From Aphelocoma coerulescens (lineage: Eukaryota; Chordata; Aves; Passeriformes; Corvidae), in assembly GCF_041296385.1 (NCBI RefSeq), contig NC_091020.1, forward strand, positions 25,518,501 to 25,582,500: a stretch of DNA of 64,000 nt, in the 5' to 3' direction. Below are positions 12,835 to 24,034 of this stretch, one piece after another. A program made the position numbers and the translations under genes. Numbering within the stretch: position 1 is the stretch's first letter; every line of letters starts with the position of its first letter. The notes below the pieces were generated by a model. The model was not told the DNA's origin. It did no database searches and saw nothing but the letters and a program-made list of their open reading frames with translations.

Positions 12835-13445
12835 CACATCACAGAATCAATTAGATTGGAACAGACCTCTGACATCATTGAGTCCAGCCTATGACCCCAC
12901 ACCACCACGTCAACTACACTGAGTGCCACATCCAATCTCTTTTTGAGCACCTTCAGGGATGGTGACTCCAACATCCCCCCAGGCAGTCTGTTCCAATGTA
13001 TAATCAGTCTTTTTGTGAAGAAATTCCTCCTGATGTCCAGCCTGAACCTCCCATGACACAGCTTGAGGCCATGTCCTCTTGTCCTGTCATTTGTTACCTG
13101 GGAGAAGAGGTTGACCTCCAGCTCACTACACCCTCCTTTCAGGGAGTTGTAGAGAGTGATAAGGTTACCCCTGAGCCTCCTTTTCTCCAGGCTGAACACC
13201 CCCAGCTCCCTCAGCCACTCCTCAACAGGACTTCTGCTCTAGACCCTTCCCCAGCTCTGTTGCTCTTCCTTCTCTGGACACACTCCAGCACCTCAATGAC
13301 TTTGTTGTAGTAAGGGGCCAGAACTGGACACAGCACTGGAGGTGTGGCCTCATCAGTGCTGAGTGCAGGGGGGTAATCACTGTAGCATTCCTAGTCCTGC
13401 ATTGTAAGAGTTTCTGTGCTGTCAGCAGTGCATTGAGGTGCTGTT
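12835..13445 (-). mobile_element. 5'-truncated CR1 LINE (retrotransposon 3' end), antisense to the gene
   Basis: The minus strand encodes the C-terminal part of CR1 ORF2 (reverse transcriptase region). The stretch [20 protein letters not shown] is followed by [34 protein letters not shown] and HWNRLPGG, all family signatures. The + strand begins near 12841 with the reverse complement of the CR1 3' tail (ACAGAATCA), so the element's 3' end is at the low coordinate. The frame remains open for 132 codons from 13199 down to 12801, which is long for a neutral fragment and implies moderate age. The upstream edge fades around 13445. Full CR1 elements are several kb, so this is a typical 5'-truncated insertion. 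Confidence 0.93.
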
Positions 13446-13985
13446 TAAGAAAGCATTGCTAAAAACACTTTTATGTATGCACGTGTGTGTGGTTAGAAGC
13501 CATATGCAAATATCAGCTTGACACTGAAGGCAGTAACAACCTTCCAAGGTGATGAGATTCCAGGGATGGCTTCAATGGAGGAACCCAGGGAAGAATCAGG
13601 TGGGCAGGATCAGTTTGCCATTAAAGGCCCAAACAAAGTTAAGGCAGGCATTTGGGGTGTGACTCTTGGCAACCACCTTTTATATCACTGAGTCTTTTGT
13701 CATTTTGATGTAACTACAACATTTCTTCCCCTCCACTACTTTAGTAATGTGCTTCGAAGGGGATCATATTGAAACCAGAGGAATAGGAGATAATATGGTA
13801 TCCAGTCTGCTTGTAGTGTCAAACAACTGTATGAGGTATGGGCTACCTAATTTGGAATTAGAAGTAATTAGTAAAGGAGAGGGGTTCAAGTTAAGGTTAA
13901 AAGTTGACTCAAGACTTTTCTATTCCACCTGTGGGTCATATATCTTTAAATGTTCAGGCTTGGGTAGCTAAAATTAGCAGCCAGC

Positions 13986-14006
13986 TTTTTTTTTTTTTTT
14001 TTTTTT
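13986..14006. repeat. Poly-T run of 21 bases
   Basis: Uninterrupted T-run. The minus strand shows no polyadenylation signal just before the corresponding A-run, so a retrocopy tail is not supported. Confidence 0.95.
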
Positions 14007-14134
14007 AAATGCTTGTTTTCAAATTAGGCAATTTGGTGGTGGAGTTGAGCCTTACACTAGATGATTGCAGAAGCTGAAATGGCTGATTGTAGATGCCTGC
14101 TTTTGAAAAAATGAACCATTAGCTCTGCAAGCTT

Positions 14135-14280
14135 TCAGGTTCTTCATCTCTAGAATAGAGATAGTATTTCCCAGTATGGCTTTTTGGACTTTGTTAGTTT
14201 GAATGGGCTAGCATGAGACAAGAGCTTTGGATTTTTGGCTAGAAAAAGTGCTATGCAAATACAATATATTATAGTGGTAT
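14135..14280 (+). repeat. Ancient MIR/L2-like interspersed repeat relic
   Basis: The order of motifs matches the 3' half of MIR/L2-type ancient amniote repeats. There is a TTCTTCATCTCTAGAATAGA segment like the family's 'cctcatctgtaaaatgggga', then a 'gagatagtatttccc' segment. After a spacer come a 'gagctttggatttttggct' block and an 'aagtgctatgcaaatacaa' block, which resemble the common '...ctttgagatccttggatgaaa...gctatataaatgcaa...' tail. The similarity is recognised from memory and is only moderate. The tail block and its following sequence recur, diverged, at 14895-15005. Confidence 0.45.
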
Positions 14281-14325
14281 CCTTTGAGACATTTCTGTGA
14301 AGCCAGTGGTGACTGTCATGATAAT
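14215..14325 (+). repeat. Copy A of a diverged 111-bp repeat pair
   Basis: From GAGACAAGAGCTT through the CTATGCAAATACA block to the CTGTGAAGCC segment and GTGACTGTCATGATA, this stretch aligns with 14895-15005 over its whole length. By eye roughly two thirds to three quarters of positions are identical, with a few small gaps. The first half overlaps the MIR/L2-like relic. Confidence 0.7.
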
Positions 14326-14848
14326 AAAGAAAGCCTCAGAGAAACTAACGAAATAATGATCCTTCTTCCTTTCTAGCTATCCTTTGAAAGGGCAAATGCA
14401 ATGAATGATAATGGTTTAATGAGAAAGAGTCATTAGGCCATCCAGCCTGCATCTTTAGAAGTGCAAAGCATTTTGGGAGATCTTAAAATTGCTCAGAGAA
14501 CAAACCCAAAGTAGCTCTGTCAGAATATTAAACTGTTATTTGTATTCTCTTTTAATGCTGATTGAAACCAGTGATCTCTTTCACTGCCTGGTGGCTGGTA
14601 CATGTGTAGTCACAAAGTGGCTTGTTCGTAGCTGCAGTGCTGTTGGAAGGGTAAGATCAGGGAAGCAGCTCTGCTTGCCCTCTCTCTGTTATCCTCTGCT
14701 TAGAGCTTAGTGTTACTTGAGGATTCCTGACCTGTTGAATTTGCATTTATAGGAGGCCTCATGTACTGGAAGTAATTGTCCTGGATTATTCAGTTTCATT
14801 AATAAAGCTGCTTCAGTTCCAAGATTGGCTGGAGAGGGAAGGCTGCTA

Positions 14849-14881
14849 TTGTTTGTTTGTTTGTTTGTTTGTTTGTTTGTT
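14849..14881. repeat. (TTTG)n microsatellite, about 8 units
   Basis: Uninterrupted GTTT/TTTG repeat of about 33 bases, 14 bp before repeat copy B. Confidence 0.95.
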
Positions 14882-14894
14882 ATTGGTACCTAGT

Positions 14895-15005
14895 GAGACA
14901 AGAGCTTCAGATACTTTGGCTGGGAAAATTCTATGAAAATACAGCACATTGTCATATTCTTTGGGGTATCTGTGTGAAGCCCAGCGGGTGATACTACTAT
15001 GCATT
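14895..15005 (+). repeat. Copy B of the diverged 111-bp repeat pair
   Basis: It begins GAGACAAGAGCTTCAGATAC and contains the CTATGAAAATACA block and TGTGTGAAGCCCAG, matching copy A in the same orientation. It starts 14 bp after a TTTG microsatellite. It may be a local duplication of copy A or a second member of the same ancient repeat family. Confidence 0.7.
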
Positions 15006-16216
15006 AGTACAGAAGAGTGGTAAGTGCAAATGGAGCTAGTATTAGCTCTGTTTTTGTAGTAAAGAGTTATCCAAAGCACAAGGAAGTTGTTTAAGACTTG
15101 AAGCACCCTGACTGCCAACTGTTCAAAGTAGAAAGGTTGGCTCAACCTGTTTAAGGAAAGAATGACTTTACAAAGTATTTAGAAATTGTCCTGAAGGATG
15201 CACTGAAGGAAATGTGTTGGAGCCACATCAGTGACAAAGCAAGCTTTTGACTTCATGATTCCTACTACTTGGAAGCCTGAAACCAGCTGGCTATTTTTGT
15301 GGCTTAGCCCTTTTGGTGTCACTCTGGACTCCTCTAGCAGCAAGGAGAGCAGCAGAGCTGGGTGCAGGCTCTGGCATTGCTCAGTTTCTGTAGCCACATG
15401 AGTTGTACTGTTCATTGTGATGCCAGAAGTGGCTTTGGGCCATTTCTCTGCCAGACAGGCAAGGAGTAGAGGATTGGTCTCAGGCCGAACCATAAAGCTG
15501 CAAATGCTAGAGGCTTGTTGAACTTAGGAAACCAAATTACTAGAGCTAGTTACTGGGAAAGGCACTGAATTGCTGCATGTTCTCTGATCATCTGTCCAGT
15601 AGAAAGCGTGATTAGAGAGGAGGGCTGGGGCCATGGATTCTCATCCTAATAACATTGTAGGTATGTCCAGATAGGCTTTTTGTGAGGGTCTTGTCCATCT
15701 ACAGTGGGTTGTGTTTGCTCTGTCCCTATGACAGAAGCTGTGCAGGGTTGGGAGCCAGGCTCTCCCCACTGTTTGCATGGGGTAGGGGGGCTTTTCAGGC
15801 AGGGTCTGACACCCCTCCCTGGTGCTGAGCCCTCTTCACGTGTGGGATCCTGTACAATGTAGCTGTTGGGTTGTTCTGGTAGGAAAAATCTTGTTTGTTA
15901 GGAAAACAAAGTATGAAAACAGTAGAGAAACAAGCAGGGCAAGGTGAGATTTCAAACATGCCCACAAATGAGGAGGAGGACACTACAGAAAACCCTCTGT
16001 GATGAAGCAGCCCTTTTCCCCAGTCACGAATAGGTAATACCACCCCCAGATCATCTGCTCCTCTGGGTGGGATTTGCTGGTGTAGGGGCCTGAATCTGTC
16101 TCTGTAACTCAGAAAAATTAAATGCCTGGCACAAAGTAGGATGGGGGTGACTGAGGACTCGAGATGCCAGTTTAGGCACATTTTTATCTAGACATGAGTT
16201 CAGCTGTTACAATTCT

Positions 16217-16240
16217 GAGCCACATTTGGAGCCACATTTG
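16217..16240. repeat. Two perfect 12-bp tandem units
   Basis: GAGCCACATTTG occurs twice in direct succession. Confidence 0.9.
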
Positions 16241-16671
16241 GATCCCCATCTTCAAGTCAAAAATCAGCCTACCTAAATAAAACTGTTGTTGATGGGTTTA
16301 ATTTGGATTCTTATGTTGGATTTTTCTGGAAAGAGAAAGGCTAAGGCTGCTGCTGATATCAGAGTCCTCTTATGTGTAGATATCATTTGCAATCCCACAC
16401 TGGCACATGAAGGCAGTGTCCCCAAAGTCCACCTTCATGGGTGCACCACAGCTCCCCAGATGCATAGGATCAATGAATGCAGAGACAGACCCTGCCCCAA
16501 AGAACTGAAGTTTTCTTCTCTTTTCTGCTGGCCATCCTGAATGAAACACAAAAGCTTGTGTTTTAAGCATAATAATGCTCAAGCTGTAACTTTGAGCATC
16601 TGTTCACAGTCATTCCATTCCCCTGAGCTCTAATAACCACATAAACTCTTTTTGTCTCCTCTCTTCTCCAG

Positions 16672-16771
16672 GTCAACAGACTATGGCACTACCTATGAAA
16701 AGCTAAATGACAAAGTGGGCCTGAAGACTGTGCTAAGCTACCTATATGTCAGTCCCACTAACAAGAAGAAG
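16672..16771 (+). CDS. SORCS3: Internal exon of a SorCS VPS10-domain receptor, probably SORCS3 (first of three in window)
   Basis: This 100-nt exon encodes 33 whole codons, beginning STDYGTTYEKLNDKVG and ending in three lysines. It carries an Asp-box (BNR) motif, S-T-D-Y-G-T-T-Y, which in the VPS10 family caps a beta-propeller blade. The acceptor is a pyrimidine-rich tract ending CAG at 16671, with a plausible branch point TAATAAC about 35 nt upstream; the donor is GTAAGG from 16772. The first base completes a codon split by the upstream intron (phase 2), and the exon ends in phase 0. SorCS proteins are type I membrane sorting receptors of neurons that traffic through the Golgi, endosome and plasma membrane. 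The text reads straight into the next exon, as in the known family. I assign SORCS3 rather than SORCS1 or SORCS2 mainly from the third exon and from memory. The exon number within the gene cannot be fixed here, because the signal peptide, propeptide and preceding exons are outside the window. Confidence 0.88.
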
Positions 16772-19700
16772 GTAAGGGAGAGCCATCAAACTGGTAGCCA
16801 TAGAAACAAAATCACAGCATTCTGAGAGGAATTATGATCCTAAAGTGAAATCTCTTGGTAATTCACAAGAGCTTGAATTTGGTGTCTGAGTTGCACAGGT
16901 GGAATTCCATGGAATCCCGTAGAACTGATCCTGTTTTACTTGTGATGGCGATGAAGCACTTAGTTCCCTGCTGAATGTGCTAGAGAAATAAAGGTTGGTT
17001 TTATTTGCTTCTGACTGTTACAACTTTATAAAGAACTCAACAAATATTTCTGGGTTTCTTGCTTACGCTGGCTTTGGCTATTACACATCTCCCTGCCTTG
17101 CATCTCCTTATTATTAGAAATACTGAGTAAAAGGCATTTATTTCTGCCTTTGACTCTTTTTCCCCACATTTGGAGGTAAAGATGTAAATGACATTTTCTT
17201 TGGTTGCATCATGTAAGGGGGCTGAAAGCAGAATATGCCTGTGAGAGTGGGTGGAAGACCTACAATTTGATTTGGTTGTGTAGGAGAGAAGATGAGGTCA
17301 CAGCTTTCCAACCCCCTGCTCACTCTTCCCACATGATGCAATTAAGGCTGCAGCTGGCTCACACAGCACAGCCCAGGAGCTACTCCTCAGTGCTGTTTTG
17401 GTTTAAAATTATTGCCTGTGTTGATTCAGGGGAGGCAGTGGGACAAAGATGCTTTCAGCTACCCACAGAAATCAGTGTGGGAGGGCTGCAGCACGAAGCT
17501 AATTGCTGACAGTGAAGTTGTGTTTGGACAGTGTAGAGGCCCAGTGCAACATATTTGGCTTGATCACTTCCAAACTGTCCATACCCTGTCTCCATCAAAG
17601 GATAGTAACTTGCTACTTGTACTGTTCTTATTATTACTGTTGTGTTTTCCATCACTGCTCAGTCTACAGATGTTTTGGGACTGATGTTTATTTCAGTGTG
17701 TGCAACCATAAGGCAGATACAGCTCTGGTTAATATGTGTGTTTGGATGTACAGGGAAGAGGAAGAATGCAGTGGTCAGAGTTCAGCTTATATTTTTCCTG
17801 ATGCAGAAGCTGAACTATTGTGACAACTACCTTGAATTTTTTTTTTCCACTTTTTTTGTTTCCTGAGCAAAACAGATTAGGATGTTTTGTAGTGAGTTTT
17901 CCTGGCTGTCACACCCCTCCTATATCCAATATGGGGGGCACTGAAGAGTTAATTCTTCTTTATTCTGTTTCCAAAGCAACTCTGCCCACCCAAAAGCACC
18001 GTCAATATGCTCAGTTACAAATCCTACGTCACTGGTGTAAAGACTCCCTCACAAATCAGAGTACGAGGATATATTATTATCTTCTAGCAATTTCTCAGGC
18101 TACTGAGCTTTACAGATTAGCAGTCTTCTTTTTTTTCTTTTTTAAATTAAAACCACCTACATTTCATCATAGGCCTATGTAGACCTATCTTTACCTGCTG
18201 TTTACTTATTTGAGATTAGAAATTTAAAAGAAATTTTTTGGTTTTCTGCCTGAAGGAAATGATTTCTTGACCTATCTGTGCCCTTCTCATCTCTTCTGAA
18301 AAATCTTATGAAATGTAGAGACAAGCTGTAAGGAAAACCCATAGGAAACCAGCTTCAGTGCTGGCTGCTGTGGGAACAACTTGCTTTCATTCTTTCTACC
18401 TCTGCTAAATATATGAGCACAGTTACTGTGCATGCTTAAACAGCTGGTCTGTCTGAACTCTGCTTTGTTAACCATCAAAGCAATTCCAGACATTCATGTA
18501 GCACTTGAGAAGTGTCTGAACAAGGTGTCGCTGGACTGGAGTGTCTGAAATTTGTCAAATTCAGGTTTGGGTTTATTGTCCACCCACTCTTCTTACAGAT
18601 TCTTGAGGTTATGCACTGCAAGAAGGGCACTTGGGTTGTAGTAGAGACTCTTCTCCCAGTCTCTCGGGGTGAATATTGTTCCCGTGGCTTGGAGAGTTAC
18701 ACAGAGTGTTTTTTCTGAGCTCCTGAGGACAGCTGCCAATATTGAATCACAAAGCAATAGGTGAATCAGTTGCATCCAGCAGAAAAAGCCCAGCTCACTT
18801 GTGTTTCACCTTCAGCAGCAGAAGTGCTGCCTTGTTGAACGTGATGCAGTGATCTCTTGTGAGCTGCAAAAGAGGTCTTTGCTTGAGGCAGGAAGTGGGG
18901 AGGGAGGTACCAACAGTAACACACATGCACAGAGCCTGTGTGCACACAGGAACCATGCAGACCTTTCCAGGCAAGGCGTTTTCTCCTGAGGCACTCACTC
19001 CCAGGTGCTGATTGGAGCCTGCATGCCTCGCAGCTCCTGTCGATTTCTGATGGGTTTGCACGTTGTTGCTGGCCCTGTCTACTCATTAGTGCTTAGAGGA
19101 TTAGCGCTTACTTGGAGGAGGAGAAAAGCTTTCTATACGTTCATTCCTAATTGATTTACTAGTGAGAAGGATAATTATTTCTCAGCTACCCTGCAGAACT
19201 ACAGTGGGAATTACCTGTCAGATTTCTTTGAAGGCCCAAAATGCCTCTTTTCAGCTGTTAAATGGGAATTATGTGTTCAGCCAAATGCCAGTTATATAAA
19301 CATAATTTACCTGAATTGTGGCATAACCCTGGGCTCAATTATGAGACAGGGGGATTTAAAAGCTGGCATTTTGCTTTCTTCTTTTAAAAGAAAAGCCTTT
19401 TGTTTCTGATTTCTTTTTTTGAAAAACTTTGGTGGGAATATCTTAATTTCTTTGCCAACCTGTGCTTTATTTCTTGGAGGTCAGATTTAGTCTGTAGCTG
19501 CTCCTTGCTTTTACATGTTGCTGCTGGGTGATATCCACCCTTCTCATGCACAGAGGTAACCAAGGCACAGAGCAACGACTGAGCTGAGGTGTCTTTGGCT
19601 GTGGTGCAGAGCTGGGTCCCAGAGCTCCTGCCTGCTCCCAGGTGCTACCCAACCTGCTGATGGCTGCTCTTGGAGCCGAGATGGGGGGTGTCCATTTCCT

Positions 19701-22700
19701 AGAAATCACAGAAGGTATTGGGAAAATTCACTTTACCCTTGTGCAATTTGACATTTGCGGTTATGATTAAATCAATGTAACAACGTGCACGTACCAAAGG
19801 AAGTTGCTGGGAATTCTTCTTCCCAGCTGTGACCCCTCCTGCCTCTCAGGTATCATTCACAGTGGTCAGGGCCAGTTTGGTAATCTGAGACCACCCTGGG
19901 TGCTGATGTAAGGGAACTGCCAAGCACTGTGCAGCCCACTGTGAATCTGCAGACTCTGGCTGCATCGTAGTCAAAACGCTCCCTGCCGTGAGCCAGGACG
20001 ACTTCACCTTCCCGTGCAGCTGTCACACTGCTAATTCCCTTCCCCTAAGAACTAACAAGTTCAGGGTTTCACAATGCTTTGCAAGTGTATGGAAAGCCTT
20101 TGCTGCTGGGAGTTGAAACTGCCAGACTTGGATCTGCTCTCCTGCAGGTGGTTGGGCTGTTTCTCCTTTCACTTGCACAATAGGCACTTGTGTTTGGATC
20201 AGGAAAATCTGCACTGAGCTCTCCTTAATGCTATGAAATTCCAGGTGATCATTGCCCCTAGCAGTCAGACAGCTCAGAGGTCCTGGGGACTGGCTTTCTT
20301 GAGAGTTCCTGTTTTGAGCTCTGGTGAGAAGCCAAGTGCTGCAGTGTTGACACTCCCAAACCCATGAAGATGCTCTAATAGGCAGAGTGTGTTCCAGGGC
20401 ACATCTTCCCATTCAGTGCATCTGCCCACCCAGTTGTTGGCCTGAGAGAAAGACCACATGTGAAGCATCTGCTTTGTCCAGTTGCCATATAGGTTGGAAC
20501 AAGCAGGTGATTCATGGTGAACTTCAGAATGGAGAAATTTTCATATTTTCTTAGCAGCACCCCTTCCTTACAGATGAATGGGATTTAACAGCAAATGTTT
20601 GAGTGCTCTGAAAAGCTGAAATTAGCAAAATGCTTAGCTTTGGCTTTTCTGCCCTGTAGCCTGTTGTCTGTCTTTGGGGATATGACAAAAAGCTGCTTAC
20701 TCTCTGCTGGGCAGAGATCTCGGTTCCCTGCTGACCTTTAATTTAATGCTATATTTTGGGCGTTAGTTACATTCTACTAGAGGCAGATTTTCACAGCAGT
20801 CTGGGAATTGGAATTATTTCTTCCAAAACACTAAGGGAAAAGTCTCTTCTATTTTAATAGGAACATTTTTCTCAAGTTTTTAAATTTCCAGCTTCTTTTT
20901 ATCCCAGTTCTCTTTTTTATTTATGGTTGATGAAAAAATTCTGTTAGAAAATTGAATAAATTCCACAAAAAATTAAGGTTGTGAATCTTTGCTTAAATGG
21001 CTGCACTTCAAAATGTCACTGCTTGGAGCTGAAGTGCTGTGATTCCCTATTTTCTAGCACGAGTTGGTCTGCTGGGTGAGATCCCCTATTGTGAGAAAAC
21101 TTGCTTTCTTCTTGGTTGTCAATAACAGGGTTCATTTCAGAATTGATGCCTCACAGAGGGATGTAAAGCCCTTCCAAAGGGTGCAGAAAGAAGATGAGAA
21201 TTGAAGTCCCATATATCTGAAGCACTGCTCCTTTCAGGCACGGAGGTGCCACTTTGAATCTCGAGGATTTGTTGAACCATAGATTTTAGGTTTTAAGTTT
21301 TCCCGTGAAATATTCTGTGAAGAGTGCTTATTCTTGGTGAAGATGTTGTTTAGTTGAAAACCCAGTTCGCACTACAAAACTTTTATCTCTACCCTTGGGA
21401 ATACTGTGGAGGTGGAGACGATGGAGTTAAAAAGAATTTAAAAGAAAGAGAGGAAAAAGGAAAAGAATAACAACTCTGACAAATCAACCCCAAACCCACT
21501 TTCCTGTACAGAGCATTGCTCAGATAAGGTGAGGATAAACTGGAGGTCCTGATTGCATTTAAGATCTGAGGTGACAGTTCTGATGTCTTAGAAATACCTT
21601 TCTTCATGGATTTGCTTTGCAATTCAGTTGGCTGCAGTTGTTTTTCGCTTTTCCCCTGAGCTATTACAATCATTGTTGCAGGTGATGACTTGAAGAATTA
21701 AAAGGTCTGTAGCCTTTTATGCTGACTGTCTGAACAGAGACATCATCCAGCTGCAGTGAATGAAATGAGGACTCCCCTCATTTTTCCCTTAAACCAGAAC
21801 TGAAGCATTTTAGGTTTTATTTAAAGGTAGACCTTCCAGCTAAACGATTTAAATATCTGCAAACAGAGTAAAGCAGAAATAAAGTTATGGTGCTCAGTTA
21901 AAGAGCTTTGAGAAAATGATTTTTCAGACTAGTTTCTTAGTTGTCACAGGCTCAAAATGGAGGGACAGTACCAATCACTGAAGATGTAAAAGCCAAAGGC
22001 ATGCTATGCCTCTCATACCTCATCATGCCCCTGAACGTGGCTTATCAGAAGGAGAAATGTTTAGAGGTATTTAGAGAATAAGAATTTCTGAAAGATAAAT
22101 CTAATTAGATTTGTTTGTTTCTGTGCAGTTTCTTGGGGGTGAAGTGCAGCAACTGTTTACAAGCTGGCAGAGAGCAATGTTGTGTTGCTATTCAGGTTAA
22201 TGAAGGAAGAAATTAATTGTCTGTAATACTGTAATTGCAGAGGAATGCATCTACCTGACTGGTGACTAGCTAGAATATTGGGAGTGATACCTCCCTTTAC
22301 AGAAATGGGAGATCCCGAAATAAGCACAAGTGACTTTGACCTCCTCTTTATTTCTTCTTGCTCATTTGGAGAGTAACTGAGAGCAAAACCTGTCCCAGCC
22401 TTCTGTATCTCCAAAGGGAATTTTCCTCAGCTGTGCATGGAGCCTGAGGGCAGAACCATGGCTCAAACTTATTTTGGTTTTACCTTCATTTCCATGCTCC
22501 TAAAGGGAATTCTAAAGCATTTTGTTTTCTCCTTACTCATCAAACGTGTGATAGGTTGATGAGGCAAAGATTCCAGCGTGTACCTGATGCTTGCTAGCCC
22601 AACCTGAACTGAGCTGCCATGCTTAGCCACAGCTCCCATTAATCATCTGCTGCTTTTTCCTAAGACTGCATCCCAAGCTATTGGTGAGGAACTGAGCTCT

Positions 22701-23987
22701 GGAGTATCCTAAAGGCATTTGGGCTTTAGGAAGATGGAAGGTTTCCTTGGACCCTTTTCCCTCATTGTGCTGACACTGTGATCAAGGGTCTGTGCTGCAA
22801 ACTGGCACTTCTGATGTGATCTTGAGAACGTATTTATAACTCAAAGGCAGTGGGGCTGAGTTAGAGCCACAGGGCAGGAGTGATGGAACAAGTTGATTCT
22901 ACTGTCTTTTATCCCTAATCTTTCCCTTCAGCCTAATGGAATACAGTCAGTAAATAGCCTTTGGTTTTGCAGCTGCCATTAACAGGGACTAAATTACCTG
23001 AGCTGCAAATGCAGCTGTAAAAGTCTCTGTGTGTCCCCCTTCTCTGGACCCATTGAGCTGTGTATGATGTTCCTGTGTTTCTCAGAACTCCAAAATCTGT
23101 GCTACCCAGTCCAGAGTTGATGTGGGCAAAAAGGAAAGCTGTGAAACACAGTGCCTGGCTTAGCTGAGCTCAGATTAGCCTGCTCTGGTTATACCAGAGG
23201 ATTGTGCAAATGTGACTGCATTTGGGGTAACATCTCAGTGTATCCATCTCATAAATACACTTCAGGGACAGTCAGACTCAGTCTCCAGAACTGAAAATTT
23301 AAATACAGGAATAAAATGTGAATGAAGAAGTAATATTTTTCTTCACTTACTGGTGTTGCAAAGATGATTTCCTCGAGGTCACCCACAACATCTGTGAAAG
23401 AGTGAGAGGATGTGTGACATGACGTGTTGTATCTACAAGGTGCAGTCTTGTGAGCTGTTGTACGTGGGATTCTCTCTGCTTGTCCAATTAATTCAGCTTG
23501 AATTTGGCACCTGAGAAAAGAGATCATGTTTGTAAATGTTTGCAGAACTGTGACCTGAAACTGTGTGAAAGAAATCCTGAATTAGGGACGTTTTGTAATA
23601 CTTCAAGAAGACTTCAGGAATTTCTTGTTTTGAAAGGTTTTATGTTTTCTATTTTGAATTCAGCAAAGTCACATTTTCAGAGTAGGTTTCTCTGACCTTT
23701 CCTATGTAAGATATATAATTTCATGATGCTGGATGACTGGGTTTATTAGTGTTTTGAACATGGTTCAAGATCAATGAATGGAAAATGCTGAGATATAAAG
23801 GCATAAACACTTCTAAATATTTTTTTTAAAATATTTTTCAGTATTTCCAAGTTGGTGTTTTTGTTGTTGCTGCTTTTTATTGTCGTGCTCCAGGGAAGGT
23901 TGTCCCTCAGAATTCATAAATATGAAAACTGGTGATTCCTGGCATTTTTTCAGTTAGTTCTCTGAAGAAGCAGATACATTTAAAAAC

Positions 23988-24034
23988 AAACAGGAAAAAA
24001 ACCCCAAAACCCCAAACCCACTGAACCAACCCAC
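23988..24034. repeat. A/C-rich low-complexity tract
   Basis: AAAACCCC-like repeats. The minus strand has GGGG runs, but the fourth run is far away, so quadruplex potential is weak. Confidence 0.7.

Larger units (their letters stand above)
1..16671 (+). other. SORCS3: 3' part of the intron upstream of the first SORCS3 exon
   Basis: This is noncoding intron sequence; its 5' end lies outside the window. I found no earlier SorCS exon. Such an exon should end in a phase-2 codon just before Ser-Thr-Asp-Tyr, and no convincing candidate was seen by eye. Contents: a perfect 11-bp inverted repeat (1908-1932), an AT-rich stretch with homeodomain-like sites (7290-7460), a poly-A tract preceded by AATAAA (9645-9688), two CR1 fragments, a T/G-rich tract (11106-11230), a poly-T run, a TTTG microsatellite and a MIR/L2-like repeat. 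The intervals 1-1900, 2000-7290, 7560-9500 and 15050-16600 appear to be unique sequence with no gene or recognisable repeat. Confidence 0.75.

Noticed and set aside
15795..16181. 128-codon antisense open frame
   Set aside because: No family resemblance and no promoter or splice context.
23988..24034. Possible telomere-like or quadruplex tract (AAAACCCC units)
   Set aside because: It does not match the vertebrate telomere repeat, and the fourth C-run is separated by about 10 bases.
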